Assembly: GCF_009765975.1 (NCBI RefSeq)
Contig: NZ_LMUJ01000092.1
Location: 79,283 to 143,282 of the forward strand
From: Acidisphaera sp. S103
Lineage (GTDB): Bacteria; Pseudomonadota; Alphaproteobacteria; Acetobacterales; Acetobacteraceae
Reading direction: 5' to 3'
Length of the DNA stretch: 64,000 nucleotides
Shown: positions 54,531 through 62,083 of the stretch, piece after piece
Layout of the letters: the number at the start of each line of letters is the position of its first letter
How positions within the stretch are numbered: position 1 is the stretch's first letter
Notes under the pieces: model-generated
The model's input: the letters and a program-made list of their open reading frames with translations, nothing else
What the model was told of the DNA's origin: nothing
Databases searched by the model: none
Made by a program: the position numbers and the translations under genes

Positions 54531-55781
54531 ATGTCGTGGGCCGCACGTCTCGCCTGCCGATTGCTACCGCTCGCCATCATGGCGGGTGGCGCCGTCCACG
54601 CCGCCGAACCGCTGACCATCGGCCTGAACCTTGGCCAGACCGGCTCCCTGGCCCCGAACGGCAAAGCCGCTCTGCTTGCCATGCAGATCTGGGTGGAAGA
54701 CACCAACGCCAAGGGTGGCCTGCTTGGCCGGCCGGTCAAGCTAATCACCTATGACGACCAGTCGAATCCCGCGCTTGTGCCTGGCATCATCTCCAAGCTG
54801 CTGGACGTGGACCACGTCGATATCCTAATCGCCGGCAACGGCACCAACATGGTCGCCCCCGCCCTGCCCATCGCGATGCAGCGCCATCTGACCCTGGTCG
54901 GTCTGTTCGGCCTCGATGTGAACAGTGAGTTCCACTACCCGAATTATTTCTCCATCATTCCCGCGGGCGGTGAACATCCGAAAGAAGCTTTTTCGGCGGG
55001 ATTTTTTGCCATGGCTGCCTCCGCCAATCCTAAACCCAAGACCATCGCACTAGTCGGCGCCGATGCCGAGTTCGCAAAGAACGCCATCGACGGCGCCCGT
55101 GCCCAGGCGAAACGCGCCGGCTACAAGATCGTCTATGACAATACCTACCCGCCGACGACGGCGGATTACTCGCCGATCATCCGAGCGATCCAGGCGACCA
55201 ACCCCGACCTGGTTTTCGTCGGGTCCTATCCGCCCGACACCGTCGGCATGATTCGTGCGGCCAATGAAGTCGGGTTGAACGTGAAAATGTTCGGCGGCGG
55301 TATGGTCGGGCTGCAGGCCACCTCGATCAAAACCCAGCTTGGCCCACTGCTGAACGGCATCGTCAACTACGATTTCTGGCTACCGGTCCCCGCCTACAAC
55401 ACGCCCGAGGCCCAGTCCTTCCTGAAGAAATACCAATCCCGCGTCGGCACCAGCGGGGTCGATGCCCTAGGCTACTACCTGCCACCGTTCGCGTACGCCG
55501 ACCTTCAGGTCGTCGGTCAGGCGGTGGAGGGTACGCACAGCACCGATCAGGCGAAACTGGCTGAGTACCTGCACGCCCACACGTTTCACACCTTGGTGGG
55601 CGACATCAAGTTTGGCCCCACCGGCGAATGGGCCGAACCGCGTGTGATGGAGGTCCAGTTCCACGGCATCAAGGGCCACGACGTCGAGCAGTTCCGTGAC
55701 ATGAGCATGCAAACGGTTCTGTTTCCACCCGCGCTGAAGACGGGTGACCTGCTGTATCCCTACACGGATGCCCGCCACTGA
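54531..55781 (+). CDS. Second ABC transporter substrate-binding protein of the operon
   Basis: Periplasmic binding protein of 416 aa with a cleavable signal peptide (LACRLLPLAIMAGGAVHA) and not a twin-arginine one. EPLTIGLNLGQTGSLAPNGKAALL and TTADYSPIIRAIQATNPDLVFVG mark it as a Leu/Ile/Val-type receptor. It differs clearly from the first receptor (49652-51001), so the transporter probably takes two substrate classes. GGGGGA stands seven bases before ATG 54531; the 107-base gap upstream may contain its own promoter. Confidence 0.9.
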   Translation: MSWAARLACRLLPLAIMAGGAVHAAEPLTIGLNLGQTGSLAPNGKAALLAMQIWVEDTNAKGGLLGRPVKLITYDDQSNPALVPGIISKLLDVDHVDILIAGNGTNMVAPALPIAMQRHLTLVGLFGLDVNSEFHYPNYFSIIPAGGEHPKEAFSAGFFAMAASANPKPKTIALVGADAEFAKNAIDGARAQAKRAGYKIVYDNTYPPTTADYSPIIRAIQATNPDLVFVGSYPPDTVGMIRAANEVGLNVKMFGGGMVGLQATSIKTQLGPLLNGIVNYDFWLPVPAYNTPEAQSFLKKYQSRVGTSGVDALGYYLPPFAYADLQVVGQAVEGTHSTDQAKLAEYLHAHTFHTLVGDIKFGPTGEWAEPRVMEVQFHGIKGHDVEQFRDMSMQTVLFPPALKTGDLLYPYTDARH

Positions 55782-55830
55782 TCCGGCTTACGCGCTGGAT
55801 CCCATAGCCGCCCGCAGATCCGCCTCTATC

Positions 55831-55854
55831 CTGCCTTGCACACCAGCAAGGCAG
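55831..55854. terminator. Hairpin between converging genes
   Basis: CTGCCTTGC (55831-55839) pairs perfectly with GCAAGGCAG (55846-55854) over a 6-base loop. It lies between the ends of the receptor gene and the converging flavoprotein gene. No T-run follows on either strand, so termination is possible but not certain. Confidence 0.4.
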
Positions 55855-55979
55855 CGTGGATCGCGGGCAGCGTCAGATCGAAGCGTTCTCGCCAACCCGG
55901 CGTCGGCGTCGTCATGATTCCGAATGCGATCTGATTGGATTTTTGATGTACAACGTATCGAGGGTCAGGTGATAACTGA

Positions 55980-57149
55980 CTAGACCGCCTCGCCAGCGCT
56001 CCACCCACTTGCCCATGCCCACTGGAAATTATACCCACCGAGCCACCCGGTCACGTCCACTGCCTCGCCAATCACGAACAACCCGGGCACCTCGCGCGCC
56101 GCCATCGTCGCGGATGACAGGTCGCGCGTATCCACCCCACCGCAGGTTACTTCGGCTTTCGCATAGCCCTCGGTCCCCGACGGACTCACCGTCCACCGCA
56201 ACAACTGGTCCGCCACCGCCAACAGCGTTCGATCCGGCAAATCCGCCATCCGCCGCCCAGCCACAGGTTCGGCCAGGGCCGCCGCCAACCTGGCCGGCAA
56301 AACCTCGGCCAGAACGCTGCCCAGCCCGGCCTTCGGCCTATCCCGCTTCCGCGCCAACAGAAACGCCGCCGCATCGACCCCCGGCAGCAGATCCAGCGCA
56401 ATCGCCCCATGCCGCCAATAGGACGAAATCTGCAACACCGCTGGCCCCGATAACCCGCGATGCGTGAACAGCAGGGCCTCCCGGAACGCCAACCGCCCGA
56501 ACGCCACCGAACATGGCAACGAAACCCCACTCAACGGCCGCATCAACGCCAACAGATCGCCATCGAACGTCAAAGGCACCAGCCCCGGCCGGGTCTCCGT
56601 CAACCGCAACCCAAACCGGACCGCCCAATCGTGCGAGAACCCGGTTGCCCCCATTTTCGGGATCGACAACCCCCCGGTCGCCAGCACCAGGCTACCTGCC
56701 GAGAACACCCCCCGGTCCGTCTCCACCCGGAACGCGTCCGCCCGGCTGACATCCATAACTCGATGCGCCACCCGCACATCAACCCGCACGGAGGCACATT
56801 CCGCCAACAGCATGGCGACAATCTCCCTCGCCGACCCGTCGCAGAACAATTGCCCCAGTGTCTTCTCGTGAAACGCGATCCCGTGCTTGCGGACCATCGC
56901 GATGAAATCCGCCGGCGAGAACCGGCTCAGCGCCGACCGGCAGAAATGCGGATTATCCGACAGGAACCGGTCGGGCGCCGTGCCGGTATTGGTGAAATTG
57001 CACCGGCCGCCGCCGCTGATCAGGATCTTGGCACCCACCGCCGGCGCATGATCCAGCAACAGCACCCGCCGTCCGCGCTGTCCGGCTCGTATCGCACACA
57101 TCAGCCCCGCGGCGCCGGCGCCCAGGATAATCACGTCATGTTGGGTCAT
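55980..57149 (-). CDS. HI0933-family FAD/NAD(P)-dependent flavoprotein
   Basis: Flavoprotein of 389 aa. The FAD dinucleotide motif is ILGAGAAGLMCAIRAGQRG; ILISGGGRCNFTNTG and the ending VIGEAVDVTGWLGGYNFQWAWASG are hallmarks of the HI0933/YhiN family, to which the bile-acid reductase BaiN also belongs. The natural reaction of most members is unknown; reduction of an unsaturated substrate is plausible. It converges with the ABC operon and is divergent from the ClC channel gene, 93 bases away. Confidence 0.92.
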   Translation of the reverse strand: MTQHDVIILGAGAAGLMCAIRAGQRGRRVLLLDHAPAVGAKILISGGGRCNFTNTGTAPDRFLSDNPHFCRSALSRFSPADFIAMVRKHGIAFHEKTLGQLFCDGSAREIVAMLLAECASVRVDVRVAHRVMDVSRADAFRVETDRGVFSAGSLVLATGGLSIPKMGATGFSHDWAVRFGLRLTETRPGLVPLTFDGDLLALMRPLSGVSLPCSVAFGRLAFREALLFTHRGLSGPAVLQISSYWRHGAIALDLLPGVDAAAFLLARKRDRPKAGLGSVLAEVLPARLAAALAEPVAGRRMADLPDRTLLAVADQLLRWTVSPSGTEGYAKAEVTCGGVDTRDLSSATMAAREVPGLFVIGEAVDVTGWLGGYNFQWAWASGWSAGEAV

Positions 57150-57242
57150 CGGCCATGGCTATAGCAGGCCGCCACCGCCGCACACATCTGAAGCCACGCG
57201 GAACGGCTTACCGCGACCGGAGCCGCTCATCATGACCCTCGA

Positions 57243-58580
57243 ATGATCGCCCCCATCCTGGCACGGCGAAACGCAGCCGGGTTCTGGCTCGCTGTGGTGT
57301 TGACCGGCGCCGGCACCGGCCTTGCCGCGATCGCGCTGACCGCGCTGCTGGAATGGGTGCAACACGTCATGTGGGGTGGCCACGGCCTCGACCTGCTGCA
57401 GGCGGCCGCCCGAACGCCGCCATTGCATCACCTCGCCATTCTGATCGGCGCCGGCGTGCTGACCGGCGCCGGCCAGCTTCTGCTCACCCGTCTGCCGAGC
57501 GGCAACGGCATCGACATCACCGCCGCCATCTGGTTCCAGGCCGGCCATCTGCCGGCCCTGCGCACCCTGGGCAGCGCCATGCTGTCGGTGACCATCGTCG
57601 GCATGGGCGCCGCCTTGGGCCGCGAGGGCGCCCCGAAACAAGCCGGCGCGGTGATCGCCAACGCGATGTCCGACCGGGTCCGCCTGTCGGATGAAGAACG
57701 CCGCCTCGTTGTCGCCTGCGGTGCCGGTGCTGGCATGGCCGCCGCCTACGGCGTCCCCCTCGGGGGTGCACTGTTCGCGCTGGAGGTCCTGCGCGGCGCC
57801 CTCGCCCTGCGTTTCGTGCTGCCCGCGATGGTCACCACCTTGGTCGCGACCGGGGTGTCGTGGGCGTTCTTGCCCGACACGCCGACCTATGTGATCCCGG
57901 CGTTCCACGGCTCGCTCTCCAGCACCGCGTGGGCATTGCTGGCCGGCCCCGTGGTGGGCCTGGTTTCAGTGGCCTATGTCCGATCAGTCGCCTGGGCCGA
58001 CGGCCACAAGCCGACGGGCTGGCGTCGGGTCGTTGCCCCGGTCGTGGTGTTCGGTGTGCTGGGCGCCGTATCGATCCCCTTTCCCCAACTCCTCGGCAAC
58101 GGGCGCGATGTCGCGGCGATGGCCTTCACCGGACAGATCGGTCCCGAACTGTTGGTGTGCCTGGTACTGCTGCGCCCCGCCGCCACCGTGCTGTGCCTCG
58201 GCAGCGGCGCCCCCGGCGGCCTGTTCACCCCGTCGCTTGCCTTGGGCGCGCTGTTGGGTGGAGCGCTCGGCATACCCTGGGCATGGCTCTGGCCCGGCGT
58301 CCCGCCCGGCCTGTTCGCGCTGGTGGGTGCCGCGGGGATGCTGGCCACCACCACCCAGGGCCCCATCTCGACGGTGGTGCTGATGATGGAACTGACCGGC
58401 TACGCCAGGGCGGCCATCGTCCCGATGCTGGTCGTCGTGGCAACCGCGACGCTGATCGCTCGGACGATCGAGCCGCGCTCCATCTACGACGCGCGCCTCA
58501 CAGACGAGCAGGTTCGTGAACGGCAGCGGGCTCGCGATCACGCGCCGGGCGAACCCGACGCCGGGGCTGATGCGGCTTGA
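57243..58580 (+). CDS. ClC-family chloride channel/antiporter, variant selectivity motif
   Basis: Membrane protein of 445 aa with the many-helix ClC fold. The gating Glu is present in LGREGAPKQAG. The third conserved region is intact as GAPGGLFTPSLALG. The first anion-binding motif, usually GSGIP, reads GNGID here, so the central Ser ligand is replaced by Asn. This matches a subgroup common in proteobacteria and actinobacteria whose ion selectivity I cannot state. No CBS domains follow; the C-terminus is short, acidic and Ala-rich. Physiological role may be anion/proton exchange under acid or fluoride stress (inference). Confidence 0.9.
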   Translation: MIAPILARRNAAGFWLAVVLTGAGTGLAAIALTALLEWVQHVMWGGHGLDLLQAAARTPPLHHLAILIGAGVLTGAGQLLLTRLPSGNGIDITAAIWFQAGHLPALRTLGSAMLSVTIVGMGAALGREGAPKQAGAVIANAMSDRVRLSDEERRLVVACGAGAGMAAAYGVPLGGALFALEVLRGALALRFVLPAMVTTLVATGVSWAFLPDTPTYVIPAFHGSLSSTAWALLAGPVVGLVSVAYVRSVAWADGHKPTGWRRVVAPVVVFGVLGAVSIPFPQLLGNGRDVAAMAFTGQIGPELLVCLVLLRPAATVLCLGSGAPGGLFTPSLALGALLGGALGIPWAWLWPGVPPGLFALVGAAGMLATTTQGPISTVVLMMELTGYARAAIVPMLVVVATATLIARTIEPRSIYDARLTDEQVRERQRARDHAPGEPDAGADAA

Positions 58581-58638
58581 AGCGGCGATATGACCATATT
58601 AGATGACCAGTCATGCCCCATTGACCAATCGGTGAACC

Positions 58639-58911
58639 ATGCCCACCACCCAGACCATCAGCGCTTCCGAGTTCAAGGCCAAATGCCTGAACATCCTCGA
58701 TCGTCTGGCAAGCCACGAGCTCGATCGGGTTGTCATTACGAAGCGAGGACAGGCTGTCGCCGTCCTTACCCCGCCCGATCATCAGGCCGACGCGGTGCGC
58801 AACATTCACGGCTTCATGCGGGGTTCGGTGATCATCGCCGACGACGTGGACCTGACCGAACCGGTCCTGGATGAACCTCTCGACGCCGAACTGGGCATAT
58901 TGCACCGGTGA
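58639..58911 (+). CDS. Phd/YefM-type antitoxin
   Basis: Antitoxin of 90 aa. TISASEFKAKCLNILDRL and DRVVITKRGQAVAVL form the Phd/YefM DNA-binding fold; the C-terminal half is acidic and should wrap the toxin. It overlaps the toxin gene by four bases (GTGA). The pair would autoregulate through operators just upstream of 58639, where I see no obvious palindrome. Confidence 0.9.
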   Translation: MPTTQTISASEFKAKCLNILDRLASHELDRVVITKRGQAVAVLTPPDHQADAVRNIHGFMRGSVIIADDVDLTEPVLDEPLDAELGILHR

Positions 58912-59351
58912 TCCAGGATACCTCACCACCTGCCGTCTTGCTCGACACCTGCGTCGTCATCTGGCTGGCAAACGGCGAACCGCTGCCGCCGGCCGCGAAG
59001 TCCGCGATCGTGCATGCCGGGCTGACAGACGGCATGTTCGTTTCGACTACCTCAGCATGGGAGATTGGCCTCCTCAGCCGGCCGAGACCCGGTCGACCAC
59101 CGGCGGTGCAGTGCCTGCCGGACCCGAAAACCTGGTTTGCCCGTTTCCTGACTGGGCCGGGCATCAAGGAGGCGCCAATCACCACCCCCATCGCGATCGA
59201 TGCATCCCATCTGCCCGGCACCTTCCATTCCGATCCCATGGATCGCCTCATTGTCGCCACCGCCCGCCACCTCGGCATGCCGATCGTCACCAGCGACCGC
59301 AAGATCATCGCCTATGCCGAGTCCGGCTACGTCCGCGCCATCCCCTGCTGA
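58908..59351 (+). CDS. PIN-domain toxin (VapC-like)
   Basis: RNase-type toxin of 147 aa. The acidic residues of the PIN active site are visible: Asp in LLDTCVVIWL, Glu in TTSAWEIGLL, Asp in PMDRLIVATARHLG and Asp in TSDRKII. GTG 58908 is the start, overlapping the antitoxin stop. VapC toxins cut tRNA or rRNA when freed from the antitoxin. It is an isolated chromosomal pair located 77 bases before efp; no other mobile DNA signs are present. Confidence 0.9.
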   Translation: MIQDTSPPAVLLDTCVVIWLANGEPLPPAAKSAIVHAGLTDGMFVSTTSAWEIGLLSRPRPGRPPAVQCLPDPKTWFARFLTGPGIKEAPITTPIAIDASHLPGTFHSDPMDRLIVATARHLGMPIVTSDRKIIAYAESGYVRAIPC

Positions 59352-59428
59352 GCCAAAACCTTGCCCCCGCCCCCTCCAGGGTCTAGAAGCCCGCACCTTT
59401 CCCCATTCTTTCGGACGGACACCAACCC

Positions 59429-59995
59429 ATGAAACAGCAGGCGAACCTGATCCGCGCCGGCCAGGTGATCGAGCATGACGGCAACCGCTGGACCGTGCTG
59501 AAGCAGCAGATCATCACCCCCGGCAAGGGCGGTGCCTTTATCCAGGTCGAGATGCGCAACCTGAAAACCGGCAACAAGACCAACGAACGCTGGCGCACAG
59601 CCGACACCGTCGAGCGTCTGACCACCGAGGAAAAAGAGTACACCTACTCCTACTCCGACGGCACCAACCTGGTGCTGATGGACCCGGAAACCTATGAGGA
59701 AGCCCACGTCCCGGCCGACCTGATGGGCGACGCGGCACCGTTCCTGCAGGACCAGATGAAGCTGACCGTCGATCTGGTGGAGGGTGAGCCGGTGGCGATC
59801 CACCTGCCCGTCTCGGTGACGCTGGAAGTCGTCGAGGCCGATCCGGTGGTGAAGGGCCAGACCGCGTCGTCGTCCTATAAGCCGGCGATCCTGTCCAACG
59901 GGGTGAAGACCATGGTGCCGCCGTTCATCGAATCCGGTGAACGCATCGTCGTCCGCATCGAGGACGCCTCCTACATGGAGCGCGCGAAGGGCTGA
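59429..59995 (+). CDS. efp: Translation elongation factor P
   Basis: EF-P, 188 aa, relieves ribosome stalling at polyproline. Three OB-like domains are present: the N-terminal KOW-like domain with the loop TPGKGGAF carrying the Lys that is modified in many bacteria, the central domain with EYTYSYSDGTNLVLMD, and the C-terminal domain with LEVVEADPVVKGQTAS, the EF-P signature. It overlaps the inositol-monophosphatase gene by one base (TGATG), a pairing often seen in alphaproteobacteria. Confidence 0.97.
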   Translation: MKQQANLIRAGQVIEHDGNRWTVLKQQIITPGKGGAFIQVEMRNLKTGNKTNERWRTADTVERLTTEEKEYTYSYSDGTNLVLMDPETYEEAHVPADLMGDAAPFLQDQMKLTVDLVEGEPVAIHLPVSVTLEVVEADPVVKGQTASSSYKPAILSNGVKTMVPPFIESGERIVVRIEDASYMERAKG

Positions 59996-60822
59996 TGGCC
60001 TTCCGTCTCTCACCGCACCTGACCGTCATGGCCAACGCCGCCCAGAAGGCGGCGAAGCGGCTGCTGCGCGACTTCGCCGAGGTCGAGCAGTTGCAGGTCA
60101 GCGTCAAGGGGCCGTCCGACTTCGTCTCGCAAGCCGACCTCCGCGCCGAGGCGACCCTGAAGGAAGAACTGAACAAGGCCCGCCCCGGCTATGCCTTCCT
60201 GATGGAGGAATCCGGCGCCTCCGGGTCCGAGAACTGGACCTGGCGCTGGGTGGTCGATCCGCTGGATGGCACCACCAACTTCCTGCACGGCATGCCGCAC
60301 TGGGCCATCAGCATCGCGCTGGAACGCCGGCTGCAAGACGGCACCTCGGAAATCCAGGCCGGCCTGATCTACGCGCCGGCGGTGGATGAGATGTTCTGGG
60401 CCGAAAAAGGCACCGGCGCCTTCATGAACGAACGCCGCCTGCGTGTCTCCGCTCGGCGGGAAATGTCCGAAGCAGTCTTTGCCACCGGTATCCCGTTCGC
60501 CGTCGTCTCCTCCATCCGGCAACGAGCCTTCAGCCGCACGCTGACGATGCTGATGCCGCAGGTGGCCGGTATCCGCCGCTTCGGTGCCGCCGCGCTGGAC
60601 CTGGCCTGGGTCGCGCATGGCCGGTTCGACGCCTACTGGGAACTGGGGATCAAGCCGTGGGACATCGCCGCCGGCGAACTGCTGGTGCGGGAAGCCGGCG
60701 GCTACGCCACCGATGTCGGCGACGGCAATCCGCTGAGCACCGGTAACATCGTCGCCGGAAATCCCCATCTGCATCCGAAGCTGCGGACGGTGGTCGCCGA
60801 GGGGATGTCGCCGCCCGCCTAG
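59995..60822 (+). CDS. Inositol monophosphatase family protein
   Basis: Magnesium-dependent sugar/inositol phosphatase of 275 aa (SuhB-like). The two metal-binding motifs are visible: WVVDPLDGTTNFLHG and KPWDIAAGELLVREAGG; the first Glu pair is in FLMEESG. The family also includes 3-prime-phosphoadenosine phosphatases and histidinol phosphatase, but SuhB-type substrate use is most likely. Translation is coupled to efp. Confidence 0.93.
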   Translation: MAFRLSPHLTVMANAAQKAAKRLLRDFAEVEQLQVSVKGPSDFVSQADLRAEATLKEELNKARPGYAFLMEESGASGSENWTWRWVVDPLDGTTNFLHGMPHWAISIALERRLQDGTSEIQAGLIYAPAVDEMFWAEKGTGAFMNERRLRVSARREMSEAVFATGIPFAVVSSIRQRAFSRTLTMLMPQVAGIRRFGAAALDLAWVAHGRFDAYWELGIKPWDIAAGELLVREAGGYATDVGDGNPLSTGNIVAGNPHLHPKLRTVVAEGMSPPA

Positions 60823-60840
60823 GTCAAAGCGGAGGTCGAT

Positions 60841-61353
60841 ATGCCGCGGATCGTCGTGCAGCAGGCGGACATCACCACGCTCGCCGTCGATGCCATCGTC
60901 AACGCCGCCAACGAATCCCTGCTGGGCGGCGGCGGTGTCGACGGCGCCATCCACCGCGCCGCCGGACCGGAGCTGCTGCGGGAATGCCGGACACTCGGCG
61001 GCTGCCCGACCGGTGAGGCTCGGATCACCAAAGGCTACCGGCTGCCGGCTCGGTTTGTGATCCATGCCGTGGGGCCGCGCTATCGGGATGGCCGGCATGG
61101 CGAAGCTGCGCTGCTGGCCGGTTGCTATCGCAACAGCCTGGAACTGGCGGTGGCTCATGGGGTGAAGACGATCGCGTTTCCGGCCATCAGTTGCGGGATT
61201 TACGGCTATCCGATTCCGGCGGCAGCACGGATCGCGGTCGAGACCGTGGAGGCGTTTCTCGCCGTCAATGAAACGTTGTCGCAGGTTGTCTTCGCCTGTT
61301 TTGGTTCGGACGTGCTGGCCGCGTTTCGGGACGCTCAGGGTGATAGCCAATGA
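60841..61353 (+). CDS. Macro-domain O-acetyl-ADP-ribose deacetylase (YmdB-like)
   Basis: Macro-domain hydrolase of 170 aa that removes ADP-ribose esters and O-acetyl-ADP-ribose. The ligand loops are [23 protein letters not shown] and [13 protein letters not shown]. The first contains the Asn and Asp needed for catalysis in the MacroD/YmdB branch. GGAGG lies six bases before the ATG. It follows the inositol-monophosphatase gene by 18 bases and is probably part of the efp transcript. Confidence 0.94.
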   Translation: MPRIVVQQADITTLAVDAIVNAANESLLGGGGVDGAIHRAAGPELLRECRTLGGCPTGEARITKGYRLPARFVIHAVGPRYRDGRHGEAALLAGCYRNSLELAVAHGVKTIAFPAISCGIYGYPIPAAARIAVETVEAFLAVNETLSQVVFACFGSDVLAAFRDAQGDSQ

Positions 61354-61369
61354 CTGGAAAGTATCCGAC

Positions 61370-62083
61370 CTAGCCTGGCGTGGGGTCAGTCAAATCGGGA
61401 AGCCGTCTGCAGAGCCAGAAAGCCAGGATAAGCGCCGCGGCGGACACGAGTACCGCGGCATTTCCCAAGCGGACAGTCGCGAACGCGCCACATCCGGCGC
61501 CAACCGCGAAGCTCAGGCAAATCGACGCAAAGATCAGCGCCTGCCGCGGAGCGTCCGGATTTTTCGGTGTGGTCAAGCCGGCGAAGAAAGTCTCCGCCGT
61601 TCGCCGCAAATTTCCCGTTGTCATCACGGAGTTGTAGGCCATTCCTTCGACTTTCGTGAATCCGGAGTTCTGCAGGGCCGCGACGAAGGCGATACCGAGA
61701 ACAATCGGCAAGTCGGGAAAGTCTCGTGGCAGCATCGCGACAATCAGCAGCAGCACGATCTCGACACCGAGGCTGAACAGGGCCGACCGATGACGGCCTC
61801 GGCGAGCTTCATGAGTACGCAACAAATGTTCCGTGAATACGCCGGCCAAGAACGCAACGATGGGTGGGATGTGGCGCAGCCCCTGCGACCAATGCGCCGT
61901 GGCCAGCGAGACGCCAAGCAACACGACGTTTCCGCTCTGGGCGTTGGCGAAGACGCCGCCATGGCCAAGCCAGGTGAACGCATCGAGAAAGCCACCGGCC
62001 CCGCTAAGCAGCATGGCGACCCGCCATCTGGTTTCAGGTGCGACAACATCGCCGGCACCGGGCTGGTTCTTCGGTGAATTCAA
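61370..62083 (-). CDS. DUF1275 (YoaK-type) membrane protein
   Basis: Integral membrane protein of 237 aa with about six helices. GGFLDAFTWLGHGGVFANAQSGNVVLLG is the family opening (seen in parts: GFLDAFTW, QSGNVVLLG), with FVAALQNSGFTK and YNSVMTTGNLRR in the second half. Function is unknown. The likely start is TTG 62083, whose bases overlap the stop of the hybrid kinase gene; an internal ATG at 62014 would cut into the first helix. Coupling to the kinase suggests shared regulation. Confidence 0.85.
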   Translation of the reverse strand: MNSPKNQPGAGDVVAPETRWRVAMLLSGAGGFLDAFTWLGHGGVFANAQSGNVVLLGVSLATAHWSQGLRHIPPIVAFLAGVFTEHLLRTHEARRGRHRSALFSLGVEIVLLLIVAMLPRDFPDLPIVLGIAFVAALQNSGFTKVEGMAYNSVMTTGNLRRTAETFFAGLTTPKNPDAPRQALIFASICLSFAVGAGCGAFATVRLGNAAVLVSAAALILAFWLCRRLPDLTDPTPG

